NCBI GenBank assembly: GCA_964458415.1
Contig: CAYWIT010000017.1
Location: 1-53,804, forward strand
Reading direction: 5' to 3'
Source: CAYWIT01 sp964458415
Lineage (GTDB): Bacteria; Pseudomonadota; Alphaproteobacteria; Micavibrionales; UBA2020
DNA: 53,804 nucleotides
Shown here: in pieces, positions 23,720 to 31,970 of the stretch
Position numbering within the stretch: position 1 is the stretch's first letter
Layout: every line of letters begins with the position of its first letter
Position numbers and translations under genes: made by a program
The notes under the pieces: model-generated
Told to the model about the DNA's origin: nothing
The model's input: the letters and a program-made list of their open reading frames with translations, nothing else
Database searches by the model: none

Positions 23720-23886
23720 GAGCTTTTCTCTTTCTCCTCATTGAGCGAGGCCACATTCAAGGGAGTATGGGCGCAAGGATTTTGTGATAGGCTGGCGGAA
23801 GGGCCGCAAGGTGATTTCAAGTCACGGTGTCCGCCGGCGCAGCCGGCAAGGGCGAGAGTCGAAACGATGAGGATAAAAAAGCGCAT
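23716..23886 (-). CDS. virB7: VirB7-like lipoprotein (56 aa)
   Basis: A short gene between virB5 and the 126-aa lipoprotein. ATG 23886 follows CAGGAGTG. Lipobox LALAGC gives an acylated Cys at residue 16. The mature part has CGP (residue 27) and later PLNV, resembling the Agrobacterium VirB7 pattern in which a CKGP..PLNV segment docks on VirB9 through a disulfide. Length (56 aa) matches VirB7 (about 55 aa). It completes an otherwise full set of VirB core genes. Confidence 0.8.
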   Translation of the reverse strand: MRFFILIVSTLALAGCAGGHRDLKSPCGPSASLSQNPCAHTPLNVASLNEEKEKSS

Positions 23887-23891
23887 GATGA

Positions 23892-24638
23892 TCACTCCTG
23901 TGGTTTGAAAGCATCGCTGGCTTTGGCTGCATCGTATTTGTGAGCAGCCGTGGCGCGGCGATAGGTTGTTAAGGTTTCATTGTCGGTAGCGGCCTTTTGC
24001 TGGATTTGCATGGCTTGGAGCCGGATAAGCTCATTCAGGATCATTCCGTTTTCGGCCGCGATGCGGGCCTGCAGGTCAACAGAGGCTTTTAGATCCGTTG
24101 TGTTGTTCAGCTCTTCCAGCATGTTCTCGTAAGCATTGATGCGCGTTGAAATGTTATTGTAGGCTTGTTCAGAGGCCGCCATTGCCGCATAGGTCGTGTT
24201 GTTGCGTCTGTCCAAGGCCTGCGCGATCGGGCCGGTAGGATCGCTTGGCAGGAATTCGGAGCCGGGGAGGGGCTGGAACGTCGTGGTCAGGGTGTTATAG
24301 AGGTTCTGTGTTCCAATGCCGGAACTTCCCAAACCTTGAGCGTTCATCATACTCATGGTCTGCTCCCAGGTTGTCGGTAGGTAGCGGCGCAATTCGGATT
24401 CAAGGGATGAATTATTCAACGATCCCATGTTACGCGTGCCAGTGATTGCATTGGCCTGTTTGATGGCCTGATCCAGTTGTTCTAGCTGCTTCTGATAATC
24501 CCGGGACATAGAGTCCAGCTGCGAAACCATCTGCGCGAAGCTGGAAGCGTCATAAACGGGAATGCCCTGGGCGCGCGTTGCGGACGGCACACATATAAAT
24601 AGTGAAATTACTAGGTAGGAGAGGGCGATACGTTTCAT
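23892..24638 (-). CDS. virB5: VirB5 minor pilin
   Basis: 248 aa. Signal peptide ending near SATRAQG, then VYDASSFAQMVSQLDSMSRDYQKQLEQLDQAIKQANAITG, the usual VirB5/TrbJ amphipathic start, and a long helical body (LEELNNTTDLKASVDLQARIAAENGMILNELIRLQAMQ). It sits at the pilus tip in the family. It overlaps the virB4 stop by 4 bp. Confidence 0.93.
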   Translation of the reverse strand: MKRIALSYLVISLFICVPSATRAQGIPVYDASSFAQMVSQLDSMSRDYQKQLEQLDQAIKQANAITGTRNMGSLNNSSLESELRRYLPTTWEQTMSMMNAQGLGSSGIGTQNLYNTLTTTFQPLPGSEFLPSDPTGPIAQALDRRNNTTYAAMAASEQAYNNISTRINAYENMLEELNNTTDLKASVDLQARIAAENGMILNELIRLQAMQIQQKAATDNETLTTYRRATAAHKYDAAKASDAFKPQE

Positions 24639-27043
24639 AGGGCGTTCCTTCCTTCGATAAAAGCGGGGAGCCAGTTTTCCGGCGCCGGGCCATATTGGTG
24701 CATCAGGTCGTGCATATACTGGACGGTCTGCGTCCGGCCCGACAGGACGGCGATAAAATCATCAAGGCCGGTGAGATCAAGGCGGGCGATCACGGAATCT
24801 GTCCCATGCCGGAGCAGGAAACTGCGGGATTCCGGCCTAAGTTTGCGGATGATTTTCAGCTCGTGCCTTGAAACGCCAAAGCCCTTGCAATAGTCATTTT
24901 CATCAGCGCGCGGATTGGGAAGGAATATCTGCGTTGGCGATTGTTCGATAATCGCATCCCCGACGCTGCTACGGAGCGCGTCGCGGACGGATTGCGTGGC
25001 AAAGCCGATAATCCCGTTTTGCTTTCGGATGGTTTTCATCCAATCCTTGATACGGGCGGCAAAGGCCGGATCGTCCAGTAGCTTCCACCCCTCATCGAGC
25101 ATGATGATGACTTTCTGGCCGTCCAGAATCTCCTGAACCCTATGAAAAACATACATCAGCCACGGTGTCCGGCTGATCGGATCGTCCAGAATAGAGGTCA
25201 GGTCGAAGCCGATATTCCGGTTATCGAGGGCAAGCGTGTCTTGCTCATGGTCGAACAGCCAGGCGCGCTCGCCGCCGCTGTGCCACTTCGCCATTCTTGC
25301 GGCTAGAGAGGATCCGTGACTGATTTCATGGCCGGAAAGGAGTTCGGCAAAAAACCGCAAGCGGCGGTGCTGCAGCGGTTCCTCAAAACTGGCGTTGACC
25401 GCATCGGCGATGATCTCCAAGTCCTGTGGGGAAACAGGGGTATCGTTATCAAGCGTGATAAGCAGCCTGATCCATTCCCGGATGAAAGCCCTGTTTTCAG
25501 GCGTGTCGGGGAGCTGCAGCGGATTCAGGCCGGTGGGAAGCCCTTGCCTGACAGTTGTATAATTCCCCCCGATGGCGCGCAGGTATATTTCGGCGCCGTG
25601 GTCTTTGTCAAAATAGACGGTGCGCGGTCTTAATCTTTGAGCCTGTGCGTTCAAGAAGGTCAAAAGGACGGTTTTACCGAAGCCGGTAGGCCCGATCACT
25701 GTGAAATTGCCAACGTCGTGCTCATGGAAATTAAACCAATAAGGCGTTCCCGATGTGGTTTCGAGGCGCGTAATCGCTGGCCCCCAATGATTGCCGAGGG
25801 CTTTTCCGGCCGGAAAATTGTGCAGGCTGGCAAAACCCGCAAAATTCGCATTGGAGATCAGGGAACGGCGCGCGATAAAGCTGAAATTACCCGGAAGCTG
25901 CGCCCAATATGCCGGTTCCAGGTTTATATCTTCGCGTGTGCTGACAATGCCGAGATTCACAAAGGCGCTGACGCAATCGCTGATAACGGCATCGAGGGCG
26001 GCTGTATTCCTGCCAATGGCCGTGATTGTCAGGTGATGTTCGCCGAAGGTTGAGCGGCCGGATGCCAGATCGTCTATGGCATCGTCCAGATCCTCTTCGA
26101 GCGAAGTTGCGCCTTGCTCACCGGCGATCAGTTTTCTCTTGGTATCGCGCATGGCATTGAGCGAGGCCTGCCGATCGACAAAACCGAATGATTGCGTCAG
26201 AATGAATTCGCGGGGTAGGCGCAGCAGGCTATCGAGCATCCCTGGCCCTGTGCCGTCCGCATATTCTTTCAAGGACAGGATAGCGCCGAGTTTCACATCA
26301 CCTGGCGCGCTACCGCGCACCTCGAAAGCCTCTTTCCCGAAGGAAAGGCGCTTGGAAGGCAGATAATCCGCAATTCCCATGCGCGGCGGGCGGATTTCTG
26401 TTTTCTCCCAATTCACCAGATAAGAGAGGAAAGACAGGTTTTCGGCAAAAATGCCCTTATCGGTTTTCTTAAAGCCTAGGATTCTTGGCCGATAGGGGGA
26501 AAGGGTGGTCAGAAGATGCCCTGCGGCTTCATTCAGCGCCTTGATATCTTCGGTTTCCTGATTTTTCTGGATTTGGCGATCGATGCGGGTAAACACGGTT
26601 CTACCAAGATCAGCCATCAGGCCAAAAGCGCCCTGTGCAGGCCTGCGGACAATCGTAATATACTGCTCATTGACGAACATCCGCTTGCCGGCGAGCCGTT
26701 CCTGATAGGCGTGATCGAGCGCGCGGCAGAAATCGTTTTCGAAGAATCCGTCCTGCTCGCTGTTTTCCTCGCGGCGGATAATATGATGGTAGAGGGCAAA
26801 ACGGCTGTTCGAGAGGCCGCGGAGGAGGGTAGCGCGGACGTTTTTTCTCTGATTAATGTCTATTTCATCAACGGTTTCGAAGGGCATCCCTTCAATTTTG
26901 ATGATTTTCAGGAAAAAACCTTCTTTTGTTTTGATGGTTTCTTCATCGATCAGGCGCGAATAGGGAATGAAACGGCCAATAGAAGCCTCTGCCTTGGCCT
27001 CTTTGCCGAAAATCGTGTCGTCTTTCTTTGCGGCAGAGAGCAT
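24635..27043 (-). CDS. virB4: VirB4 ATPase
   Basis: 802 aa. The N-terminal CagE/VirB4 domain (FIPYSRLIDEETIKTKEGFFLKIIKIEG) is followed by a C-terminal RecA-like ATPase with Walker A GPTGFGKTVLL near residue 445 and Walker B VIIMLDEGWKLL, then FATQSVRDALRS. It powers pilus biogenesis with VirB11. VirB3 is separate here, not fused to it. The start lies 8 bp after virB3. Length is normal. Confidence 0.95.
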   Translation of the reverse strand: MLSAAKKDDTIFGKEAKAEASIGRFIPYSRLIDEETIKTKEGFFLKIIKIEGMPFETVDEIDINQRKNVRATLLRGLSNSRFALYHHIIRREENSEQDGFFENDFCRALDHAYQERLAGKRMFVNEQYITIVRRPAQGAFGLMADLGRTVFTRIDRQIQKNQETEDIKALNEAAGHLLTTLSPYRPRILGFKKTDKGIFAENLSFLSYLVNWEKTEIRPPRMGIADYLPSKRLSFGKEAFEVRGSAPGDVKLGAILSLKEYADGTGPGMLDSLLRLPREFILTQSFGFVDRQASLNAMRDTKRKLIAGEQGATSLEEDLDDAIDDLASGRSTFGEHHLTITAIGRNTAALDAVISDCVSAFVNLGIVSTREDINLEPAYWAQLPGNFSFIARRSLISNANFAGFASLHNFPAGKALGNHWGPAITRLETTSGTPYWFNFHEHDVGNFTVIGPTGFGKTVLLTFLNAQAQRLRPRTVYFDKDHGAEIYLRAIGGNYTTVRQGLPTGLNPLQLPDTPENRAFIREWIRLLITLDNDTPVSPQDLEIIADAVNASFEEPLQHRRLRFFAELLSGHEISHGSSLAARMAKWHSGGERAWLFDHEQDTLALDNRNIGFDLTSILDDPISRTPWLMYVFHRVQEILDGQKVIIMLDEGWKLLDDPAFAARIKDWMKTIRKQNGIIGFATQSVRDALRSSVGDAIIEQSPTQIFLPNPRADENDYCKGFGVSRHELKIIRKLRPESRSFLLRHGTDSVIARLDLTGLDDFIAVLSGRTQTVQYMHDLMHQYGPAPENWLPAFIEGRNAL

Positions 27044-27051
27044 TTCATGGC

Positions 27052-27357
27052 CTACGGTTTATAACTATTGCTTTTCCAAAAGCCCTTGTTTCTTGTGGGC
27101 GCACATTTATTCAATTTTGTCAGCCAGACGCGCATCCAGTGCGGATCTTTTTCTGTGGCGATATATCCGGCCGCATGAAGCGGAAGCGAAACACAAGAAA
27201 AGAAAATAACTTTTGCCGATAATGACATGAACAAAATCATGCCTATGCCAAAGATGATGAAATTGATCCCGAAAAACTCCATCGGTACGCCCATCGTTAC
27301 AGGTGGCCGGGTCATGCCGATGAATAGGGAGTCAATTTCGATCCGATCTTCTGCCAT
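27052..27357 (-). CDS. virB3: VirB3 inner-membrane protein
   Basis: 101 aa. FIGMTRPPVTMGVPMEFFGINFI is the standard VirB3 opening (the TRP motif), followed by two hydrophobic segments and the cytoplasmic DPHWMRVWLTKL stretch typical of VirB3/TrbD. It works with VirB4. It lies 3 bp after virB2. Confidence 0.92.
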   Translation of the reverse strand: MAEDRIEIDSLFIGMTRPPVTMGVPMEFFGINFIIFGIGMILFMSLSAKVIFFSCVSLPLHAAGYIATEKDPHWMRVWLTKLNKCAPTRNKGFWKSNSYKP

Positions 27358-27360
27358 CTA

Positions 27361-27669
27361 TCACAATGATCCTGAGATACTGTCCACAATGGCGGGTGCG
27401 CCGAACACCAATATGATCCCGCCAATGACGGACAGGGCCAGTTGCATGGAAATGCGGCCGAACATCCAGGCAAATCCTAGAAAAACCACAGCAATAATGG
27501 CGATAATACGCGCCCATGTTGAAGTCAGAAGGCTTTGCAAGGCGCTCAGAAAGTTAGTTCCCGAATCAAACAATGCCTGAGCAAACGCATCTTGGGGGTA
27601 GAGCAGCACCATGATGCCCATAGCAGCAAAGAGCGCAATACGAATTGCCGGCGGCTTGTTTGTTTTCAT
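27361..27669 (-). CDS. virB2: VirB2 major pilin precursor
   Basis: 102 aa from ATG 27669, which has GAGGA 6 nt upstream; an ATG six bases earlier is too close to that site. Signal peptide with likely cleavage after PQDAFA, then two hydrophobic helices separated by a short loop (IIAIIAVVFLGFAWMFGRIS; LALSVIGGIILVFGAPAIV), as in conjugative pilins. First gene of the T4SS operon. Confidence 0.92.
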   Translation of the reverse strand: MKTNKPPAIRIALFAAMGIMVLLYPQDAFAQALFDSGTNFLSALQSLLTSTWARIIAIIAVVFLGFAWMFGRISMQLALSVIGGIILVFGAPAIVDSISGSL

Positions 27670-27798
27670 TGACATTCCTCATTATCTTCCGGACGATTCT
27701 TCATCGCCGAAATTATCCGTATTTTCTTCGAAGATAATGGAGTAAAGCGACCAAAGTGCTTCTTTTCAATGATGGTTATTTTGTATACGCGATTTTCA

Positions 27799-27842
27799 AA
27801 CCTATGGTTTTTCTATCGCGCCCAATTTGTGAACCTCAGGTT
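27799..27842. promoter_or_regulatory. Twin operator-like palindromes upstream of virB2
   Basis: AACCTATGGTT (27799-27809) and AACCTCAGGTT (27832-27842) share the form AACCT-NN-GGTT, each followed by TTT. Starts are 33 bp apart, three helical turns, on one DNA face. They lie between the XRE regulator gene and virB2, where the operon promoter must be. Confidence 0.6.
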
Positions 27843-27845
27843 TTT

Positions 27846-28202
27846 TTAGGTGTTATTTTTGATTACCATCCTCATCATTGCAATAAGGGTACGTTTATGT
27901 TCTGGATCCTCAATCTTCATCCATAGGTATTCAGCTTCTTTGTCTATCTCAGAGTATTTTGTTTTATCTATAGTCGATCCTTCCCCTATTAAATCATCAA
28001 CTCTTACTTCAAGAATATTTGCCAGTTCTCCAAGACGCCGCGCGCTGATTTTATTGCGGCCTAGTTCGTATTTTCGGAGTTGCTGCTTAGAAATAGAAAT
28101 TTTTTCAGATACATACTCAAGAGAAAGCCCCAAATCTTGGCGACGTTTCCGGATTCTAAAACCAAGATCAACATCTTGTTTGCTCGGGCTTCTTTTGGAC
28201 AT
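27846..28202 (-). CDS. XRE-family regulator at the head of the T4SS operon
   Basis: 118 aa. HTH_XRE at residues ~13-70 (IRKRRQDLGLSLEYVSEKISISKQQLRKYELGRNKISARRLGELANILEV), with a C-terminal ~45-residue helical dimerisation part ending in MMRMVIKN. It is encoded just upstream of virB2 in the same direction, with the twin AACCTNNGGTT sites between. It probably sets T4SS expression. A second XRE protein at 48.4 kb has a related end (FMKIVTKN). Confidence 0.88.
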   Translation of the reverse strand: MSKRSPSKQDVDLGFRIRKRRQDLGLSLEYVSEKISISKQQLRKYELGRNKISARRLGELANILEVRVDDLIGEGSTIDKTKYSEIDKEAEYLWMKIEDPEHKRTLIAMMRMVIKNNT

Positions 28203-28424
28203 AGAGTTTCAAAAAATAAGCTTTAAAAAGATATCGTAATAGTGCGGTGCTGAATCCTTCACAGAAAATATCCTCATGCTACGAGGGAACCCCTTAATAT
28301 TCCATATTTTAATAATATCATAAAAATATGAATCAATCAAGGAAAGAACCATATCTGGTCTGGGGCACCTCATAAAACGGCAGACAGAAGGAGGGTCTTA
28401 TATAAGGATGCCCAACTAAAGCCG
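28203..28424. other. Non-coding gap before the methyltransferase fragment region
   Basis: AT-rich promoter-like sequence upstream of the XRE gene (short ATATTCCATATTTT and AATATCATAAAAATATG words). No gene, terminator or clear operator was identified. Confidence 0.4.
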
Positions 28425-29036
28425 TTATAATTTACGAGCAATAAATTGGGTTACATAGGCTTGGCCAGTATGCAAACTTCCCTCTGTAACATCGCGTTCA
28501 ATCTCCTCACCGTGTAAAATCTCAAAGCCTTTAAAAGCGGTTTTAAGATCATTCAGCGTTACAAGCCAGGAAATATCTTTTGGGCCGCCGCTGGCGTATC
28601 CATCTTTAATCTGGCGTGGATGGTATGCTTCAAGAATGAAATATCCGCCGCGCTTTAATCCGGCGGCAGCTTTTTTCCAGGTATTGCTAAGGGTTTCAGG
28701 ATCTGTATGTGCAAAGATTGAAACAATCGCATCTAATGTCTCTGTACCAAAATCATAGTGATTGATGTCGGAAACGGTATAGGCAATGAGTACGTCATTC
28801 TCCCTTGCCAGGCGCAGTGCCTTCTCATATCCGGCAGAAGAAATATCGACGGCAGCTACATGATGTCCTTGTGCGGCCAGGAATACGGCGTTGCGGCCTT
28901 CGCCTTCAGCAAGGCAAAGAATGTTTGATGGGATTTCAAGGCATCCTGTAACGGATTGCAAAAATGTATTGGGTTCTGTGCCATAAACATAATTCTGGCG
29001 GCTATAGCGTTCATTCCACTGTGACTTTATATCCAT
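28425..29036 (-). CDS. Class I SAM methyltransferase, TehB-like
   Basis: 203 aa from ATG 29036; a GTG five codons earlier is possible but family members begin with the W-x-E-R-Y motif near residue 7, as here (QWNERYSRQNYVYGTEPNTFL). SAM-binding motif LCLAEGEGRNAVFLA, acidic AAVDIS, then ALDAIVSIFAHTD and GGYFILEAYHPRQI. The family includes tellurite- and thiol-methylating enzymes, but the substrate cannot be read. It is the leftmost gene of the cargo segment and ends in a complete C-terminus. Confidence 0.75.
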   Translation of the reverse strand: MDIKSQWNERYSRQNYVYGTEPNTFLQSVTGCLEIPSNILCLAEGEGRNAVFLAAQGHHVAAVDISSAGYEKALRLARENDVLIAYTVSDINHYDFGTETLDAIVSIFAHTDPETLSNTWKKAAAGLKRGGYFILEAYHPRQIKDGYASGGPKDISWLVTLNDLKTAFKGFEILHGEEIERDVTEGSLHTGQAYVTQFIARKL

Positions 29037-29088
29037 GATAATTGCTTTCACTCATCTCTGTATTGGCTTACGGGATATACTTACCGCC

Positions 29089-29747
29089 TTACTGCTCTTG
29101 AACAGCAACTGTATCGCCTTCTTTTAAAAGGGCGTTGGGGTTAATAATAACCCGTTGATCACTTGTAAGACCTGAGACGATTTCGACCTTATCTCCTGTA
29201 TAACGCCCCGCAACAACAGCTACTGTTTTAATCTCATCATTGTTATCTGCCGTCAGAACATAAGTTCTTCCATCAGCTATCTTCAGGGTGTTGACCGGCA
29301 GCCATTTTGTCTGACCAGCAGCAGCGGGAATACTCAGGCGGCCACTCAAGCCCGATGACAAAGCGTACTCTTTATTATCAAGAATAAATTCAACGCGCAT
29401 GGTGCCGCTGCTCAGGTTTAGTTCGTTCGATTTCTTCCAGAAATCGGCTTTATATGCGTCCCCTGGCCTATCGGGAAAGCTCAGTGTTGCCGGAGTGTCG
29501 AATGAAATATGGACAAGTTGCGTCTGCGGCACTTCAATAACAATCCGCAGCTTATCGGCGTTGATAACGCGATAGAGCGGTTTTGCGTCATTGACCGTGA
29601 TTCGGTCGCCGCGATTCAGATTGCGTAAGGTAATGATCCCGTCAAAAGGCGACTGTATTGTCGTATAAGAAAACTCTTTCTCAAGCTGGTTAAGGCGGGC
29701 TTTCAACGCATCGCGTCTGGCAATGGCAACCTTATAGTCTGCGATAT
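29089..29747 (-). pseudogene. Truncated RND efflux periplasmic adaptor (3' fragment)
   Basis: About 220 codons of a membrane-fusion protein: end of the alpha hairpin (ADYKVAIARRDALKARLNQLEKEFSYTTI), the lipoyl half QSPFDGIITLRNLNRGDRI, and the beta-barrel and membrane-proximal domains (IEVPQTQLVHISF; LSSGLSGRLSIPA; EIVSGLTSDQRVIINPNALLKEGDTV). The N-terminal signal, first lipoyl strand and most of the hairpin are missing. The reading frame is replaced at ~29740-29755 by a relaxase fragment in another frame. A TTG at 29706 could still start a short product. No RND pump gene is nearby. Confidence 0.8.
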
Positions 29748-31044
29748 GGCATGTTGGAGTCCCGGTATTCGTTCACTCATTTTTTGAACGTATGAAGGAT
29801 TAAAATCTGTTTTATGATTCAATGCAGATGGCGCGTTGAAACTGGTCTTGAAATTCAAATCCGCTTTGGCTTCTATTTTTCCGGGTTGCGGGTAATTCCG
29901 GTTATAGGTTTCCGCTAATCCTAACCCGCGCTCCTTTTGGGAAGTTATCTTTGCTGTGACATGTACCGGCAAGCTGCTTCTTACAAGATCAGCCTTAAGG
30001 GTCAGCTTTAAAGACATTTCCCTTGCGGTTATTTCTCTCTGCGGTGAATCCTTCCTTCCTGCTTCTGAAAAGATAATAGAGGGGTGGCCCTTAATTTCTC
30101 TTTCTATATGGTCAACGAATCCCTTATAGCGTTTATAATCATCTGCGGTTTGCTCAAGCCTTTGAAGCTGGAACTTCATTTCCCTGATCTGTTGATGAAT
30201 CCCGACGCGGTAGGGCTGACCGTAGCGGAAATATTGCCGCTCGAACCTGGCCTTTCGTTCTTCTTTGAAAGATTGGATTATCTCTCTTGCTTGCAAGCGT
30301 GAAGCAAGCAGGATTTTTGAGAACCGGATGACCTCAATGATCGATCTTTTTAAAGCATTGGGAAGGCTGGTTCTGGAATAAAGGGTTTCAAAATGCTTCA
30401 CCCTGTTATCCAGACGGTCCATAAGATGTTCAATATGATCAATCTGGATCGCCAGCGGCAAATCAGAATACACGGCCCTTTGATTATTGATCCGCTTGAT
30501 TTCTTCGACAAAATCCGCACGGCTGCGGGTCTGGTCTACGATTTTATAGTCAATCTCCCGGCCCTTGCCGTCTTCCACGGTTTTGCTTTTAAGAGTCGGC
30601 CCGCCGGTGCTACCGGCATCCCCTTTACCGCTTCCTTCTTCGCTATCGCCTTCTTCCTCGTCTTCTGTTTTTTCTGATTCTTCCTGCCTTTCTTTTGGTT
30701 TTTTTGCTTCTTTTGCTTCCGGCCCCACATGAATCTGAGGAATCCGGTCGATGCCCTGATCCTCCAAGGTCTGTTTATCAATCTGCATGTCTGAATACCC
30801 GGCTTGCCGCAATGCGGCATTAGCGAGGGCTTCCCAGACATCACGGATCATCTCAATCTCGTGCGGACCTTGCTCCTTGTCGTCTAAAATGCGGGTTTTC
30901 TTGCCCAGACCATCTTCTGTGACTTCGCGGGTCGTGAACAGAAGATGGGCGTGGTGGTTGCGGGGATCGTGACCGTCACCAGCGACAGGGCTATGAAGCG
31001 CGGTATCGACGACAACACCGTAAGGGCGATTTATTGTTGTTCAA
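29703..31044 (-). pseudogene. MobA/MobL (MOBQ) relaxase remnant, truncated at both ends
   Basis: The frame is open from just after a TGA near 31044. It begins NRPYGVVVDTALHSPVAGDGHDP, then RNHHAHLLFTTREV, the H-x-H metal-binding motif of MobA/MobL relaxases, and continues with IEMIRDVWEALANAALRQAGY and LEDQGIDRIPQIHVGPEAKE, standard for the family. The first ~100 residues with the catalytic tyrosine are missing. At the other end the family sequence stops near IPGLQHA and runs into out-of-frame adaptor sequence. An acidic Glu/Lys-rich insert lies in the middle. An intact ATG at 30851 could express only the C-terminal part. The cognate oriT is still present at 31.15 kb. Confidence 0.82.
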
Positions 31045-31150
31045 AACTGTTGGTGTTTCGCCCGGTTCCTAAAAATTGCCGGGCGGACAACAACAGAGGG
31101 GACAGCGCAAGCTGACCCACAGGCCCGGCAGGGCCGCACTCTTAAGCACT

Positions 31151-31180
31151 GCAAACGCAGTTTGCGTAAGTGCGCTATTA
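31151..31180 (+). other. oriT: MOBQ-type oriT (nic region)
   Basis: The inverted repeat GCAAAC-GCA-GTTTGC (31151-31165) is followed at once by GTAAGTGCGCTATTA. RSF1010/R1162-type origins have an inverted repeat directly followed by GTAA(A/G)TGCG, with the nick after that G. A wider GCACT/AGTGC pair surrounds the repeat. It lies next to the decayed MobA/MobL gene, the expected partner. Confidence 0.7.
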
Positions 31181-31373
31181 GCCCTTCTTTATTTAGGATA
31201 GCAGGGGAGCGTTAATCTTTATTTACGGAAATATCGGTTGCGTCTAACCGCTTGTTTTTCTGACTATAAGCAGATTCTTGAGGTTGACAATGGGCTACAG
31301 TTGCATGAATTTTTAATGAAATTTCTTGCAATACAGGCGGATTTTCGATAGTCTGGAAATAGAGGAAAACGCC

Positions 31374-31970
31374 ATGAACGCCGTTGAGCAATTCAAAGAC
31401 CATTTCCATCCGGGAGCGGTTTACCGCCGCGCCGATCTGGAACTATGGTCAAATGCCGTTGATCGCCACCTACGCCAGCTTACGGAAGACGGCGTTTTGT
31501 TGAAGCTGTCCGGCGGACTGTATTATTGCCCCAAAATGACGGCGTTCGGCCCGGCCCCTGCCGACGATGAAGCGCTGGTGCGGGCGTTCCTGAAAGACCA
31601 CCGTTTTCTGCTGACTTCCCCGAACCTGTATAACGCCTTGGGGCTGGGGACGACCCAGCTTTATAACGAAACGGTTGTCTATAATCACAAGCGGCATGGC
31701 CGCTTCAAGCTGGGCGGGCGGACATTCCGCTTTGCCATGAAACCCCATTTTCCTCGCAAGCCCACCCCGGAATTTCTGCTGGTGGATGTGGTCAATAATC
31801 TTGACCAGCTTGCGGAAGACCGGGAACAGGTCTTGGAGCGGGTCAAAAACAAGGCCGTTTCGATGGAAAAACTCGTCCTGGCCGAAGCCGTCCGTGAATA
31901 TGGCGGGGCGCGGGCCAAGAAGTTCTTTTCTGCGCTCTTGATGGACGATAGATTAAAGCATGTCCATTGA
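31374..31970 (+). CDS. AbiEi-like antitoxin, second pair
   Basis: 198 aa from ATG 31374, which follows GAGGAAAA; an upstream in-frame start lacks a site. N-terminal winged helix (YRRADLELWSNAVDRHLRQLTEDGVLLKLSGGLYYCPK), then a nucleotidyltransferase-antitoxin type body (FLLTSPNLYNALGLGTTQLYNETVVYNHKRHGRFKLGG; FLLVDVVNNL). Function is inferred mostly from coupling: its end overlaps the AbiEii-like gene by 11 bp. The two AbiEi proteins of this window are quite different, so the pairs were acquired separately. Confidence 0.72.
   Translation: MNAVEQFKDHFHPGAVYRRADLELWSNAVDRHLRQLTEDGVLLKLSGGLYYCPKMTAFGPAPADDEALVRAFLKDHRFLLTSPNLYNALGLGTTQLYNETVVYNHKRHGRFKLGGRTFRFAMKPHFPRKPTPEFLLVDVVNNLDQLAEDREQVLERVKNKAVSMEKLVLAEAVREYGGARAKKFFSALLMDDRLKHVH

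Noticed and set aside
25637..26053. Open frame antisense to virB4
   Set aside because: Shadow of the conserved VirB4 ATPase coding sequence; no independent start site or family.
31284..31310. TTGACA at 31284 as the promoter of the second abiE pair
   Set aside because: At 16-18 bp spacing there is no acceptable -10 word, so the promoter could not be supported.
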